A DNA stretch of 64,000 nt from Acidovorax sp. NB1. GTDB taxonomy: Bacteria > Pseudomonadota > Gammaproteobacteria > Burkholderiales > Burkholderiaceae_C. Numbering within the stretch: position 1 is the first letter of the stretch; the number at the start of each line of letters is the position of its first letter. Shown one piece after another: positions 26,929 to 36,582 of this stretch. Made by a program: the position numbers and the translations under genes. The stretch covers positions 343,189 to 407,188 of the forward strand of contig NZ_BJHU01000013.1 of assembly GCF_005405905.1 (NCBI RefSeq), read 5' to 3'. The notes beneath the pieces were generated by a model. The model was not told where the DNA came from, made no database searches, and saw only the letters and a program-made list of their open reading frames with translations.

Positions 26929-27219
26929 TCAGACGCCCTCGACGCACACCATGCGCATGATGGCCGCGCCTTCGCGGGCGGCCTTGGCTTTTTGGTACTC
27001 GGGCGTGTCGTAGAAGGCGCGGGCAGCCTCAAAGCTCGGGAACTTGAGCAGCACGGTGCGGCCGGGGTTCCAGTCGCCTTCCAGCACTTCCACCTTGCCG
27101 CCGCGAATGCACACCTCGGCGCCATGCGCCTGCATCGCCAGCGTGCTCCACTTTTTGTACTCTTCGTACTGCTCAGGGTTGGTGACGGTGACGGATGCGA
27201 TGACGTAACCACTGCTCAT
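26929..27219 (-). CDS. DUF1330 family protein
   Basis: 96-residue ferredoxin-like (dimeric alpha-beta barrel) protein. The pattern GYVIASVTVTNPEQYEEYKK, GKVEVLEGDWNPGRTVLLKF and SFEAARAFYDTPEYQKAK with a final REGAA is characteristic of DUF1330. The biochemical role is unknown. It sits 3 bp after kdsA and 184 bp before eno, so it is probably co-transcribed with pyrG-kdsA. Confidence 0.9.
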   Translation of the reverse strand: MSSGYVIASVTVTNPEQYEEYKKWSTLAMQAHGAEVCIRGGKVEVLEGDWNPGRTVLLKFPSFEAARAFYDTPEYQKAKAAREGAAIMRMVCVEGV

Positions 27220-27222
27220 GTC

Positions 27223-28080
27223 TCAAGCTCCAAAGTTGTTTTCGAGGAATCCGCTTTTCTTGGTGACGTCGTCGAGCGCCACCAAGGTTTCCAGCAAGGC
27301 TTTCATGTGCTTGAGCGGCACGGCGTTGGGGCCGTCCGACCAGGCCTCGGCGGGGTGGGGGTGGGTTTCCATGAACAGGCCCGCTACGCCCACGGCCACA
27401 CCGGCACGCGCCAGCACGGGCACCATGTCGCGCGCGCCGCCACTCACGGCGCCCAGGCCGCCAGGCTTTTGCACCGAGTGGGTCACGTCAAACACCACGG
27501 GCGCGCCAGAGTTGCGCATCTCGGCCAGGCTGGTCATGTCGGCCACGAGGTTGTTGTAGCCAAAGCTCACACCACGCTCGCAGGCCAGGAAGCGGTCTTC
27601 CGACAGGCCGACTTCGGCCGCTGCAGACCGGGCCTTGTCGATAACGTTCTTCATGTCCCAGGGCGCGAGGAACTGGCCCTTCTTGATGTTCACCGGCTTG
27701 CCGGACTGCGCCACGGCGCGGATGAAATCCGTCTGGCGGCACAGGAAGGCGGGCGTTTGCAGCACATCCACCACGCTGGCCACCTCGGCCACGTGGGAGG
27801 TGTCGTGCACATCGGTCAGGATGGGCAGCTGCAGCTGGCGGCGCACCTCATCAAGGATCTTCAAACCGGCGTCGAGGCCGACGCCGCGCTTGCTGGTGCC
27901 GGATGAGCGGTTGGCCTTGTCGAAGGAGCCCTTGTAGATCAGCGGAATGCCCAGCGGGGCGCAGGCTTCCTTGAGCTGGCCCGCGACGTCGAGCGACATC
28001 TCCAGGCCCTCGATGGAGCAGGTGCCCGCAATCAGAAAAAAGCGATGTTGAAGGCCAACATTGAATCCGCACAGCTGCAT
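27223..28080 (-). CDS. kdsA: 3-deoxy-8-phosphooctulonate (KDO-8-P) synthase
   Basis: Condenses phosphoenolpyruvate and arabinose-5-phosphate to KDO-8-phosphate for lipopolysaccharide core. 285 residues with family motifs IAGTCSIE near 17-24, [12 protein letters not shown] near 49-60, [55 protein letters not shown] and METHPHP. It starts 12 bp after the pyrG stop, and the pyrG-kdsA-eno order is well known in proteobacteria. Confidence 0.97.
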   Translation of the reverse strand: MQLCGFNVGLQHRFFLIAGTCSIEGLEMSLDVAGQLKEACAPLGIPLIYKGSFDKANRSSGTSKRGVGLDAGLKILDEVRRQLQLPILTDVHDTSHVAEVASVVDVLQTPAFLCRQTDFIRAVAQSGKPVNIKKGQFLAPWDMKNVIDKARSAAAEVGLSEDRFLACERGVSFGYNNLVADMTSLAEMRNSGAPVVFDVTHSVQKPGGLGAVSGGARDMVPVLARAGVAVGVAGLFMETHPHPAEAWSDGPNAVPLKHMKALLETLVALDDVTKKSGFLENNFGA

Positions 28081-28092
28081 GGTGAGGTCCCC

Positions 28093-29778
<1,686 letters not shown>

Positions 29779-29842
29779 TTATAGATGGCGCCCCGGAGAC
29801 ACCCCCGCCGGAGGGCTCTGGCCTGTCTGCTAAATTCAGCCC

Positions 29843-31066
29843 ATGAATGAGCTTGCTGGCAAACACATTGTTCTGGGTCTGAGTGGGGGCGTGGCTTGCT
29901 ACAAGGCAGCCGATCTGTGCCGCCAGCTCATCAAGGAGGGCGCCACTGTCCAGGTGGTGATGACCGAGGCGGCTGAACGTTTCATCACCCCGGTCACGAT
30001 GCAGGCCCTGTCTGGCCGCACGGTGTATGGCTCGCAATGGGATGCACGCGAGCCCAACAACATGCCGCACATCAACCTCAGTCGCGAGGCCGATGCGATC
30101 CTGATCGCGCCTTGCAGCGCTGATTTCATCGCACGGCTGGTGCAGGGGCGGGCGGATGAATTGCTCAGCCTGCTGTGCCTGGCCCGTCCTGTGCAACAGG
30201 TGCCCCTGTTGCTGGCCCCGGCCATGAACCGCGAGATGTGGGCGCATCCCGCCACCCAGCGCAACCTGGCCCAGGTGTCGCAGGATGGCGCGGTGGTTTT
30301 GGGCGTAGGCAATGGTGACCAGGCCTGTGGCGAGACGGGTGATGGCCGCATGCTCGAACCCGAAGAGCTGCTGGAGGAGTTGATTGCCTTCTTTGCCCCC
30401 AAAGCGCTGGCAGGGCGCCGGGTGCTGGTGACGGCGGGCCCCACGTTCGAGGCGATCGACCCGGTGCGGGGCATCACCAATCTGTCGAGCGGGAAGATGG
30501 GTTTTGCGATTGCGCGTGCCGCCCGAGAAGCCGGTGCCGATGTCACGGTGGTGGCGGGGCCGGTGCATGTGCCTACGCCGCGCGGGGTGCGCCGGGTGAA
30601 CGTGCAGTCCGCCCAGGAGATGCTGACCGCTGTGGAGCGCCATGTGCAGGCCGCTTCGGTATTCATTGCCACTGCAGCCGTGGCGGACTGGCGGCCTGCC
30701 AACCAGTCTTCAGAGAAGATCAAAAAAGACGGCTCGGGCCAGACGCCAAGCTTGGAGTTTGTGGAGAACCCGGACATCCTGGCTGCGGTGGCCCGGTCGC
30801 CCCACGCCCTGCAGGGGGATTTGTTCTGTGTGGGGTTTGCCGCCGAAAGCCACGATTTGCTCGCCCATGCCACAGCCAAGCGCCTGCGCAAGGGCGTGCC
30901 GCTGTTGGTGGGAAACATCGGCCCGGCCACCTTCGGGCAGGATGACAATGCATTGCTGCTGGTGGACGCCCAGGGGCACCGCGAGTTGCCCCGAGCCTCC
31001 AAACGGGTGCTGGCCCGGCAACTGATCGAGGACATTGCGGCGCGGTTGCCGCCTGTGGGGTCGTAG
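29843..31066 (+). CDS. coaBC: Bifunctional phosphopantothenoylcysteine decarboxylase/synthase
   Basis: Two consecutive steps of coenzyme A synthesis. 407 residues. The N-terminal CoaC half has GLSGGVACYKAADLCR, the catalytic His in NNMPHINLSREAD, APAMNREMW and the substrate-loop Cys in CGETGDGRML. The C-terminal CoaB half has VTAGPTFEAIDPVRGITN, SGKMGFAIARAAREAGADVT, AAVADWRP and the Lys-containing SEKIKKDG. Start at 29843 (MNELAGKHIVLG). Followed by an unknown membrane protein gene and dut. Confidence 0.96.
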   Translation: MNELAGKHIVLGLSGGVACYKAADLCRQLIKEGATVQVVMTEAAERFITPVTMQALSGRTVYGSQWDAREPNNMPHINLSREADAILIAPCSADFIARLVQGRADELLSLLCLARPVQQVPLLLAPAMNREMWAHPATQRNLAQVSQDGAVVLGVGNGDQACGETGDGRMLEPEELLEELIAFFAPKALAGRRVLVTAGPTFEAIDPVRGITNLSSGKMGFAIARAAREAGADVTVVAGPVHVPTPRGVRRVNVQSAQEMLTAVERHVQAASVFIATAAVADWRPANQSSEKIKKDGSGQTPSLEFVENPDILAAVARSPHALQGDLFCVGFAAESHDLLAHATAKRLRKGVPLLVGNIGPATFGQDDNALLLVDAQGHRELPRASKRVLARQLIEDIAARLPPVGS

Positions 31067-31087
31067 GGGTCTTTGCCGGGAGGCTGT

Positions 31088-31564
31088 ATGAAGACTGGTG
31101 CCACCAAGCCTGAATGGGACACGCCACCCGACGGCGACTTTGCGCGTTATGTGGAGCGGCTTACGGCGCCAGCACCTGCCCGGGCCGCACAGGCGCCATC
31201 ACCTGGCGCCACGGCGTCGCCAAAGCCTGTTGCGGCGGCTGGAGGGCGCTCGGTGCCCCCGTCCGCTCCGCCCGATCTCGCGCTGGTTTTTGCGCCTTTG
31301 TTTGGCGTTGTGCGTGCGGTCCGCGCCATGCTCCTGGTGTTGACGGCACTGCATGGAGTCGCTCTGTTCATGTTCGGCCAAGGGTCTTTGCCCGGGCTGG
31401 TGGCCATGGCGGCCGTTTGGTGGGGTCTGGGGCGTTTGATGGAGGTTGCTCCTAAGGCCCTATCATCCGCAGCCTCCGGGGCTACGTCAGGCGTAGGGCC
31501 CTTGCAGGAGCGGCTGCGGCAAGTGGCCCAGCAGCGCACAACTGGAAAGAAGAAACAACCGTGA
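31088..31564 (+). CDS. Uncharacterised membrane protein between coaBC and dut
   Basis: 158 residues from the ATG at 31088. A Pro/Ala-rich cytoplasmic N-terminal region ([20 protein letters not shown]) is followed by two hydrophobic segments ([23 protein letters not shown] and [16 protein letters not shown]) and a basic tail ending TTGKKKQP. No family recognised. Its stop overlaps the dut GTG start (GTGA), and it begins 21 bp after coaBC, so it belongs to a coaBC-unknown-dut operon. Confidence 0.75.
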   Translation: MKTGATKPEWDTPPDGDFARYVERLTAPAPARAAQAPSPGATASPKPVAAAGGRSVPPSAPPDLALVFAPLFGVVRAVRAMLLVLTALHGVALFMFGQGSLPGLVAMAAVWWGLGRLMEVAPKALSSAASGATSGVGPLQERLRQVAQQRTTGKKKQP

Positions 31565-32007
31565 AGATTGACGTGAAGATTCTGGATCCGCGCATGGCGG
31601 ACCAACTGCCTACCTATGCCACCCCCGGCAGTGCCGGGCTGGACCTGAGGGCCTGCCTGGATGCACCCCTCACCCTGCAGCCCAATGCATGGCAGCTGGT
31701 GCCCACCGGCATTTCCGTCTACATCAAGGACCCGGGGTACGCCGCCCTGATCCTTCCGCGTTCGGGCCTAGGCCACAAGCATGGCATCGTGCTGGGCAAC
31801 CTCGTGGGTTTGATCGATAGCGACTACCAAGGGCAGCTCATGGTGAGTGCCTGGAACCGCAGCAGTGTGGCCTTTACGCTGGAGCCCATGGAACGCCTGG
31901 CCCAGTTGGTCATCGTGCCGGTGGTGCAGGCGCAGTTCAATGTTGTTACGGAGTTTGAAGCCACTGAGCGTGGCGAAGGCGGCTACGGCTCGACGGGCAA
32001 GGCCTGA
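31561..32007 (+). CDS. dut: dUTP diphosphatase
   Basis: Hydrolyses dUTP to dUMP and pyrophosphate, keeping uracil out of DNA. 148 residues, trimeric dUTPase type with the five motifs: [45 protein letters not shown] and the C-terminal arm [10 protein letters not shown]. The GTG start at 31561 overlaps the upstream stop by 4 bp, indicating translational coupling. Confidence 0.96.
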   Translation: MKIDVKILDPRMADQLPTYATPGSAGLDLRACLDAPLTLQPNAWQLVPTGISVYIKDPGYAALILPRSGLGHKHGIVLGNLVGLIDSDYQGQLMVSAWNRSSVAFTLEPMERLAQLVIVPVVQAQFNVVTEFEATERGEGGYGSTGKA

Positions 32008-32203
32008 CATTTGCGGCAGCAGTGGGTGGGTGCTGCATTTGTAAGACGGCGCTTACTTTTTTGCGTGTCTGTTACCGACAAGTCGGGGGGCTCTCTGTCT
32101 ACGCGGCAGAACCCCTGAGCGTTGTTCCAATCAACCATGTGTCCAAGACGCCATGCAATGCGCCATGGCCTCGGACTGGTCCTCAAGACTTCAGGAGATT
32201 GAA

Positions 32204-32707
32204 ATGCTGCAATTCACCCGCCCTCTCGCCATTGTTGGCGTGGTTGTTCTGGCCGGCTCTTTGGCGGCCTGTGGCCACAACCGCCCGGCACCGGCGCCCC
32301 AGTATTCGGGGGGCTATTCCAACGGCTACCAGACCGCACCCGCCTATCCCAGCAACCCTGCGGGCACTGAGTATGGCCGCGTGTCTAACATCGAGGTGAT
32401 GCAGGGCCGCTCCCAAGGCCAGACTTCCGGCGCGGGGGCTGTGCTGGGCGCGGTGGTGGGCGGTGTCCTGGGCAACCAGGTGGGCAAGGGCTCTGGCCGT
32501 GCTGCGGCCACGGCGGTAGGGGTTCTGGGCGGCGCGGTAGCGGGCAACGCCATCGAGGGGCGCAACAACCAAGAGTACGTGCAAGGTTACCGCCTGTCCG
32601 TGCATCTGGACCAGGGCGGTTACCGCGTGTATGACGTGAGCAGCCCGGGTGACCTGCGTATTGGCGACCGCGTGCGTCTGTACAACGGCCAGATTTCGCG
32701 CATGTGA
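32204..32707 (+). CDS. Glycine-zipper outer-membrane lipoprotein (SlyB-like)
   Basis: 167 residues. The ATG at 32204 follows CAGGAGATTGAA. Lipobox LAAC at the end of MLQFTRPLAIVGVVVLAGSL, then a Tyr/Pro-rich linker. The glycine-zipper segment GAGAVLGAVVGGVLGNQVGKG / AAATAVGVLGGAVAGNAIEG is followed by a C-terminal beta-rich domain (YRLSVHLDQGGYRVYDVSS). Resembles SlyB/PCP family lipoproteins linked to outer-membrane integrity. Its 196-bp upstream region holds no other gene, and a perfect bidirectional hairpin follows. Confidence 0.9.
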   Translation: MLQFTRPLAIVGVVVLAGSLAACGHNRPAPAPQYSGGYSNGYQTAPAYPSNPAGTEYGRVSNIEVMQGRSQGQTSGAGAVLGAVVGGVLGNQVGKGSGRAAATAVGVLGGAVAGNAIEGRNNQEYVQGYRLSVHLDQGGYRVYDVSSPGDLRIGDRVRLYNGQISRM

Positions 32708-32732
32708 TTTAGCTGACTACTGACAAAAAAAA

Positions 32733-32764
32733 ACGGGCGCCCCGAGTTTGTTCGGGGCGCCCGT
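32733..32764. terminator. Bidirectional terminator between the SlyB-like gene and slyD
   Basis: A perfect 13-bp stem ACGGGCGCCCCGA / TCGGGGCGCCCGT with loop GTTTGT. On the slyD side it is followed by a run of A on the plus strand (U tract for the minus strand); the plus-strand T tract is weak. Confidence 0.85.
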
Positions 32765-32780
32765 TGTGCTTTGGAGGGGC

Positions 32781-33305
32781 TTAGTGCAGCAACGAGTTGC
32801 CGGGCGCCTGGGGCTGGACGCGGAAGAAGCCTGTACCGGCGGTTCCGCGTCCGATTTCCTCTTCGGTGGCTTCGCGCACGGCCTGCACGGTCAGTTGCAG
32901 GCGCAAGGCAATGCCCGCCAGCGGGTGGTTGCCGTCGAGCACGATATGGTCGGGATAGATCTCGGCCACGGTGTAAAGGGCGGTGCGGGGGGCATCGGGG
33001 TTGCAGCCTTCTGGCAGGGCCATGCCGTCAAACGTCATGCCTTCTTCGATCTCTGCGGGGAACAGCGCGCGGGGCTCCAGAAACAGCAACTGGTCGTTGA
33101 AGTCGCCGAAGGCATCTTCGGGTTCTAGGTGCAACGCCAAGGTGGCGCCGGGGCCGTGGCCTTGCAGGGCCTCTTCGATGCGGGGCAGAAGATCATCGCC
33201 GCCGACCAGAAACTCCACGGGCTCATCGAGCACGTCCAGTTCTTCGCCCAGCGTGTCCTTGAGCGTCCAGGTCAGTGCGACCACACATTGTTGGGTAATT
33301 TCCAT
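32781..33305 (-). CDS. slyD: FKBP-type peptidyl-prolyl isomerase, SlyD-like
   Basis: 174 residues. The order is that of SlyD: a short FKBP strand (TQQCVVALTWTLKDTLGEEL), the flap insert typical of SlyD (PEDAFGDFNDQLLFLEPRALF), VLDGNHPLAGIALRLQLTVQ closing the FKBP fold, and a short tail. The His-rich metal-binding tail of E. coli SlyD is absent. Predicted cytoplasmic chaperone and prolyl isomerase. The start at 33305 lies 53 bp from the divergent oxygenase gene. Confidence 0.9.
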   Translation of the reverse strand: MEITQQCVVALTWTLKDTLGEELDVLDEPVEFLVGGDDLLPRIEEALQGHGPGATLALHLEPEDAFGDFNDQLLFLEPRALFPAEIEEGMTFDGMALPEGCNPDAPRTALYTVAEIYPDHIVLDGNHPLAGIALRLQLTVQAVREATEEEIGRGTAGTGFFRVQPQAPGNSLLH

Positions 33306-33358
33306 AGGAGAATTGTCGCAGTTTGACCAACCGCCCCGCCAAGGGGCCCTGTTTTCCC

Positions 33359-34495
33359 ATGGATATCCAGCAACCCCTTTCCCTGCTCGGGGGGCTCAGC
33401 CCCGCGCAATTCATGCGCCGCCACTGGCAGAAGAAGCCCTTGCTGGTGCGCCAGGCCATTCCCCAGTTTGTGCCGCCCGTGCTGCGGTCCGAGCTGTTTG
33501 CGCTGGCCGCGCAGGAAGGGGTGGAATCACGCTTGGTGCAGTTGGTCAAGGGTGCCTGGAAGCTGCGCCATGGCCCCTTCAGCCGCCGTGCATTGCCCGC
33601 GCTGCAGCAGCCTGACTGGACCTTGCTGGTGCAAGGGGTGGATCTGCACAACGATGCGGTCCATGCGCTGATGCAGCAGTTCCGTTTTGTGCCCGAGGCG
33701 CGGCTGGACGATCTCATGATCAGCTACGCCAGCAACGGCGGTGGTGTGGGGCCGCACTTCGATAGCTACGATGTCTTTTTGCTCCAGGCCCATGGCAAGC
33801 GCCGCTGGCGCATTGGCCGGCAGAAAGACCTGGCGCTGCGAGACGATATTCCTTTGAAGGTGTTGGCGCAGTTTGAGCCCGAAGAAGAGTTTGTGCTGGA
33901 GCCGGGCGACATGTTGTACCTGCCGCCGCGCTACGCCCACGATGGCATTGCCGAGGGCGAGTGCATGACCTACTCCATCGGTTTCCGTGCCCCGGCGCGT
34001 GCAGAACTGGCCCAGGAGCTGCTGGTGCGCCTGGCGGAAGACGCCGGGGATGCAGACGAGGACAAGCCGCTGCTCTATCGGGATGCGGGTCAGGAGGCTG
34101 TGGCGCAGCCTGCTCACATTCCTGCCGGCTTGCATGAATTTGCGCGCGAAGCGCTGGCCCGCGCGTTGGCGCAGCCCCTGGTGCTGGAGCGCGCGCTGGG
34201 CGAATACCTGACCGAGCCCAAACCCAGCGTGTGGTTCGAGCCCGGGGATGCGAGGGTGATGCTGGAGGGGGTACGCCTGGACCGCAAGAGCCGCATGATG
34301 TATGACGCGCAGCACATCTTCATCAATGGAGAGAGTTACCGCGCCGCCGGGCGTGATGCCACGCTGATGCGGCGCCTGGCCGACGAGCGCCAGCTGACGG
34401 CGCGCGATCTGGCCCGCGCCAGCGACGACGCGCTGGAGCTGCTCTCCTCGTGGTGCGACGCGGGCTGGGTCCACGTCTGGGCGGGCAGCCACTGA
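33359..34495 (+). CDS. roxA: Ribosomal protein uL16 arginine hydroxylase-type cupin (RoxA/YcfD-like)
   Basis: 2-oxoglutarate/Fe(II) oxygenase of the JmjC class; E. coli YcfD hydroxylates Arg81 of ribosomal protein uL16. 378 residues from the ATG at 33359. The iron triad is visible as His133 and Asp135 (GPHFDSYDVF) and His194 (RYAHDGIA); the segment KPLLVRQAIP and the jelly-roll strand EEEFVLEPGDMLYLPPRYAH fit the family. A winged-helix-like C-terminus follows (TARDLARASDDALELLSSW). Function is transferred from YcfD. Confidence 0.92.
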   Translation: MDIQQPLSLLGGLSPAQFMRRHWQKKPLLVRQAIPQFVPPVLRSELFALAAQEGVESRLVQLVKGAWKLRHGPFSRRALPALQQPDWTLLVQGVDLHNDAVHALMQQFRFVPEARLDDLMISYASNGGGVGPHFDSYDVFLLQAHGKRRWRIGRQKDLALRDDIPLKVLAQFEPEEEFVLEPGDMLYLPPRYAHDGIAEGECMTYSIGFRAPARAELAQELLVRLAEDAGDADEDKPLLYRDAGQEAVAQPAHIPAGLHEFAREALARALAQPLVLERALGEYLTEPKPSVWFEPGDARVMLEGVRLDRKSRMMYDAQHIFINGESYRAAGRDATLMRRLADERQLTARDLARASDDALELLSSWCDAGWVHVWAGSH

Positions 34496-34505
34496 CCAGG
34501 AGACC

Positions 34506-35030
34506 ATGATGACCGATGTGGCGGCCCCTTCGCCCGAACCTTTGCGTGACCTGCCCGCAGGGCGGTTCAGTGGGCGGGAAACGTTCCAGCAGCTGGTGCG
34601 CGATGCCTTTGCCACCGCAGCCCGGGACGGATGGCAGGAGATCGTGATCAGTGACGCCCATTTCCACGACTGGCCGTTGGGCGAGCGCGCGGTGGTCGAA
34701 TCCCTGCAGGCCTGGGCCCACAGCGGGCGGCGTTTCACCATGCTGGCCTGCAGCTATGACGACGTGATCCGGCGCCATGCCCGGTTCGTGCGCTGGCGTG
34801 GCACCTGGGACCACATCATCACCTGCCGCCGCAGCCCGGCGGCCGACCCTCTGGACCTGCCCAGTGCCTTGTGGTCGCCCCAGTGGGTCATGCATCGCCT
34901 GGATCCGGAGCGCTGCGTGGGGGTGACGGGCAGCGAGCCCGATCGCCGGGTGCTGCTGCGGGAGTCGCTCAACGAATGGGTGCGCAGCAAAAGCACCCCC
35001 GGTTTTCCTTCCACCACGCTTGGCCTGTAG
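34506..35030 (+). CDS. Uncharacterised protein downstream of roxA
   Basis: 174 residues starting MMTDVAAPSPEPL, 10 bp after roxA and probably co-transcribed. No family recognised. There is no signal or membrane segment. Recognisable stretches: FSGRETFQQLVRDAFATAAR, DGWQEIVISDAHFHDWPLGE, then FTMLACSYDDVIRRHARFVR and WDHIITCRRS, and a C-terminal LNEWVRSKSTPGFPSTTLGL. The Asp/His-rich ISDAHFHDWPLGE and alternating structure suggest an alpha/beta domain. It could be a small globular partner of the oxygenase; no direct evidence. Confidence 0.75.
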   Translation: MMTDVAAPSPEPLRDLPAGRFSGRETFQQLVRDAFATAARDGWQEIVISDAHFHDWPLGERAVVESLQAWAHSGRRFTMLACSYDDVIRRHARFVRWRGTWDHIITCRRSPAADPLDLPSALWSPQWVMHRLDPERCVGVTGSEPDRRVLLRESLNEWVRSKSTPGFPSTTLGL

Positions 35031-35125
35031 CCTCTGCATGGGGGTGCGCGGAGCTTGTGTGGCAAGACCAACATGGCGGCGACCGCACTGCGTGAAGTCA
35101 AGCGGGTGTAAAGCTTTCGTCAGTG

Positions 35126-35156
35126 TTAGTCAGTATTGACTAAAAATCAATATAAT
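35126..35156 (+). promoter_or_regulatory. Candidate operator dyad over the promoter of the Ala/Pro-rich lipoprotein
   Basis: TTAGTCA (35126-35132) and TGACTAA (35137-35143) form a perfect inverted repeat with a 4-bp spacer, 8 bp upstream of a consensus TATAAT (35151-35156). The dyad covers the region expected for the -35 box, as for a repressor or a MerR/TetR-type operator. The TTGACT at 35136 is only 9 bp from TATAAT and cannot be its -35. The surrounding 35031-35273 holds no gene. The regulator is unknown. Confidence 0.5.
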
Positions 35157-35273
35157 CGGTGGTTGCGCCAAAAAGGTGCAAATCAAACGCTTTGTGCCAA
35201 TGCGTACCAGGGCTTCAGTGGGCCTGACGCTGTGGCTTTTCAAGATTCTGTCTGTCCAACTAGGAAAATCGAA

Positions 35274-35552
35274 ATGAAGAACTCTCTCGTTCTGGCCGCC
35301 CTGATCGCTGCTGCTGCACTCGCCGCTTGTGGCAAGAAGGAAGAGCCCGCTCCAGCACCTGCTCCCGCTCCCGTGGAAGCTCCTGCCGCTGCACCCGCTC
35401 CTGCCGCCGAACCCGCAGCTCCTGCTGCTTCCGACGCAGCTGCTGCCCCGGCCGCCGCTCCTGCTGCTGACGCTGCTCCTGCTGCCGACGCTGCCAAGGC
35501 TGCCGCTGACGCTGCTGCCACCGCTGCTACTGGCGCTTCCGCAGCCAAGTAA
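35274..35552 (+). CDS. Small Ala/Pro-rich lipoprotein
   Basis: 92 residues. Signal peptide MKNSLVLAALIAAAALAAC with lipobox LAAC, then KKEEPAPAPAPAPVEAP and an almost pure Ala/Pro/Asp tail ending GASAAK. Low-complexity lipoproteins of this type are common in Comamonadaceae; a structural or envelope role is plausible but unproven. Preceded by a TATAAT promoter with a dyad, and by about 117 bp of leader. Two hairpins follow. Confidence 0.8.
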   Translation: MKNSLVLAALIAAAALAACGKKEEPAPAPAPAPVEAPAAAPAPAAEPAAPAASDAAAAPAAAPAADAAPAADAAKAAADAAATAATGASAAK

Positions 35553-35567
35553 TTCGCTGCAGGTGCT

Positions 35568-35625
35568 GGGCCGGTTTGTACCGGCCCGTGCCCAGGCCCC
35601 GCACCGCAAGGTCGGGGCTTTTTTT
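35568..35625 (+). terminator. Double hairpin terminator after the Ala/Pro-rich lipoprotein
   Basis: GGGCCGG-TTTGTA-CCGGCCC (35568-35587) is followed by GCCCCG (35596-35601) pairing with CGGGGC (35613-35618) and a run of seven T. The second is a standard Rho-independent terminator. Confidence 0.85.
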
Positions 35626-35683
35626 ATGCCTTGACGGCTCACCTGTATGTGGTGCGAAGTGGCGTGGCAGCTGCGGGGCGCGG

Positions 35684-36481
35684 TCAACCACCATGGCAGC
35701 GGGCGTCCACGCGCAGCCAGTCGGTGCCCTGGGTGGGGCTGGCCACGATGATGTCCTCGGCCATCCAGTCCAGTGCTGCGGCCAATGTCTCCTGGACGAG
35801 AGAGGGCACATTGTTCTGCGCGCTCAGGTGGGCGGCCACCACCTGCCCCAGGCCCGCGTGCTGCACGGCGCGCAGAATGTCGGCCGTGGCGGCATTGGCC
35901 AGATGGCCATAAGGGCCCCCCACACGGCGCTTCAGAAAGGGTGGGTAGCGCGAGGCCTGCAGCATGCCAGGGTCGTGGTTGGCTTCAATCATGAGGGCAT
36001 GGCAGCCCTGGAGCTGCTCCAGCACATGGGCGCTGGCGTGCCCCAGGTCGGTGAGTACCGCCAGGTGGGCATCGCCGTCGGAGCAACGAAGCTGCAGCGG
36101 CTCCCGCGCGTCGTGGGGCACCGTGAAGGGCAGGGCCTGGAAGCTGCCCAGGTCCAAGGCGTGCATGTCGTGCGCCACATGCAGCATGCCGTCGAAATCC
36201 GGGAATCCCAGCGCTGCGTGGGTTCCTTCGCTCATCCACACCGGAATCCGGTAGCGCACGGCCAGCGCCTGGGCGCAACCGATGTGGTCGGAATGTTCGT
36301 GGGTGATGAAGACGGCGTCGAGGTCTTCGGGCTGCAACTGGGCCTGGGCCAGCCGGGCTTGCAGCTGCCGGATGCCAAAACCGCAGTCGATCAGCAGGCG
36401 GTGGATGAGTGCACCGCTGCCGCCTTCAACCACGGTGGCGTTGCCCGTGCTGCCGCTGCCCAGGTTCTTGAAGCGCAGCAT
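35684..36481 (-). CDS. MBL-fold metallo-hydrolase
   Basis: 265 residues starting MLRFKNLGSGSTGNATVVEG (ATG at 36481). Metal motif HxHxDH in FITHEHSDHIGC, later AVLTDLGHASAHV, IEANHD and a His near the C-terminus (VVAAHLSAQNN). The SGSTGN opening is shared with YycJ/PhnP-type phosphodiesterases and 5'-exonuclease-like proteins, so a nucleic-acid or cyclic-phosphate substrate is likely. Adjacent to bamC and dapA on the same strand, an order common in betaproteobacteria, but a terminator lies between bamC and this gene. Confidence 0.9.
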   Translation of the reverse strand: MLRFKNLGSGSTGNATVVEGGSGALIHRLLIDCGFGIRQLQARLAQAQLQPEDLDAVFITHEHSDHIGCAQALAVRYRIPVWMSEGTHAALGFPDFDGMLHVAHDMHALDLGSFQALPFTVPHDAREPLQLRCSDGDAHLAVLTDLGHASAHVLEQLQGCHALMIEANHDPGMLQASRYPPFLKRRVGGPYGHLANAATADILRAVQHAGLGQVVAAHLSAQNNVPSLVQETLAAALDWMAEDIIVASPTQGTDWLRVDARCHGG

Positions 36482-36514
36482 GGAACGGTGGTGGTCGGTC
36501 GGATAGGGGGGGCT

Positions 36515-36558
36515 CAAAAAACACACCCTGCCAGGGGCCGGGAGCCCAGGGCAGGGTG
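36515..36558 (-). terminator. Terminator downstream of bamC
   Basis: On the minus strand CACCCTGCC (36558-36550) pairs with GGCAGGGTG (36532-36524) and is followed by GTTTTTTG. It lies 25 bp past the bamC stop and inside the leader of the MBL gene. Confidence 0.8.
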
Positions 36559-36582
36559 GTGGTGTGGGTGCGCCCTTGGTTG

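Noticed and set aside
35136..35156. TTGACT plus TATAAT as a sigma-70 promoter pair
   Set aside because: The spacer is only 9 bp; TTGACT is better explained as part of the operator dyad.
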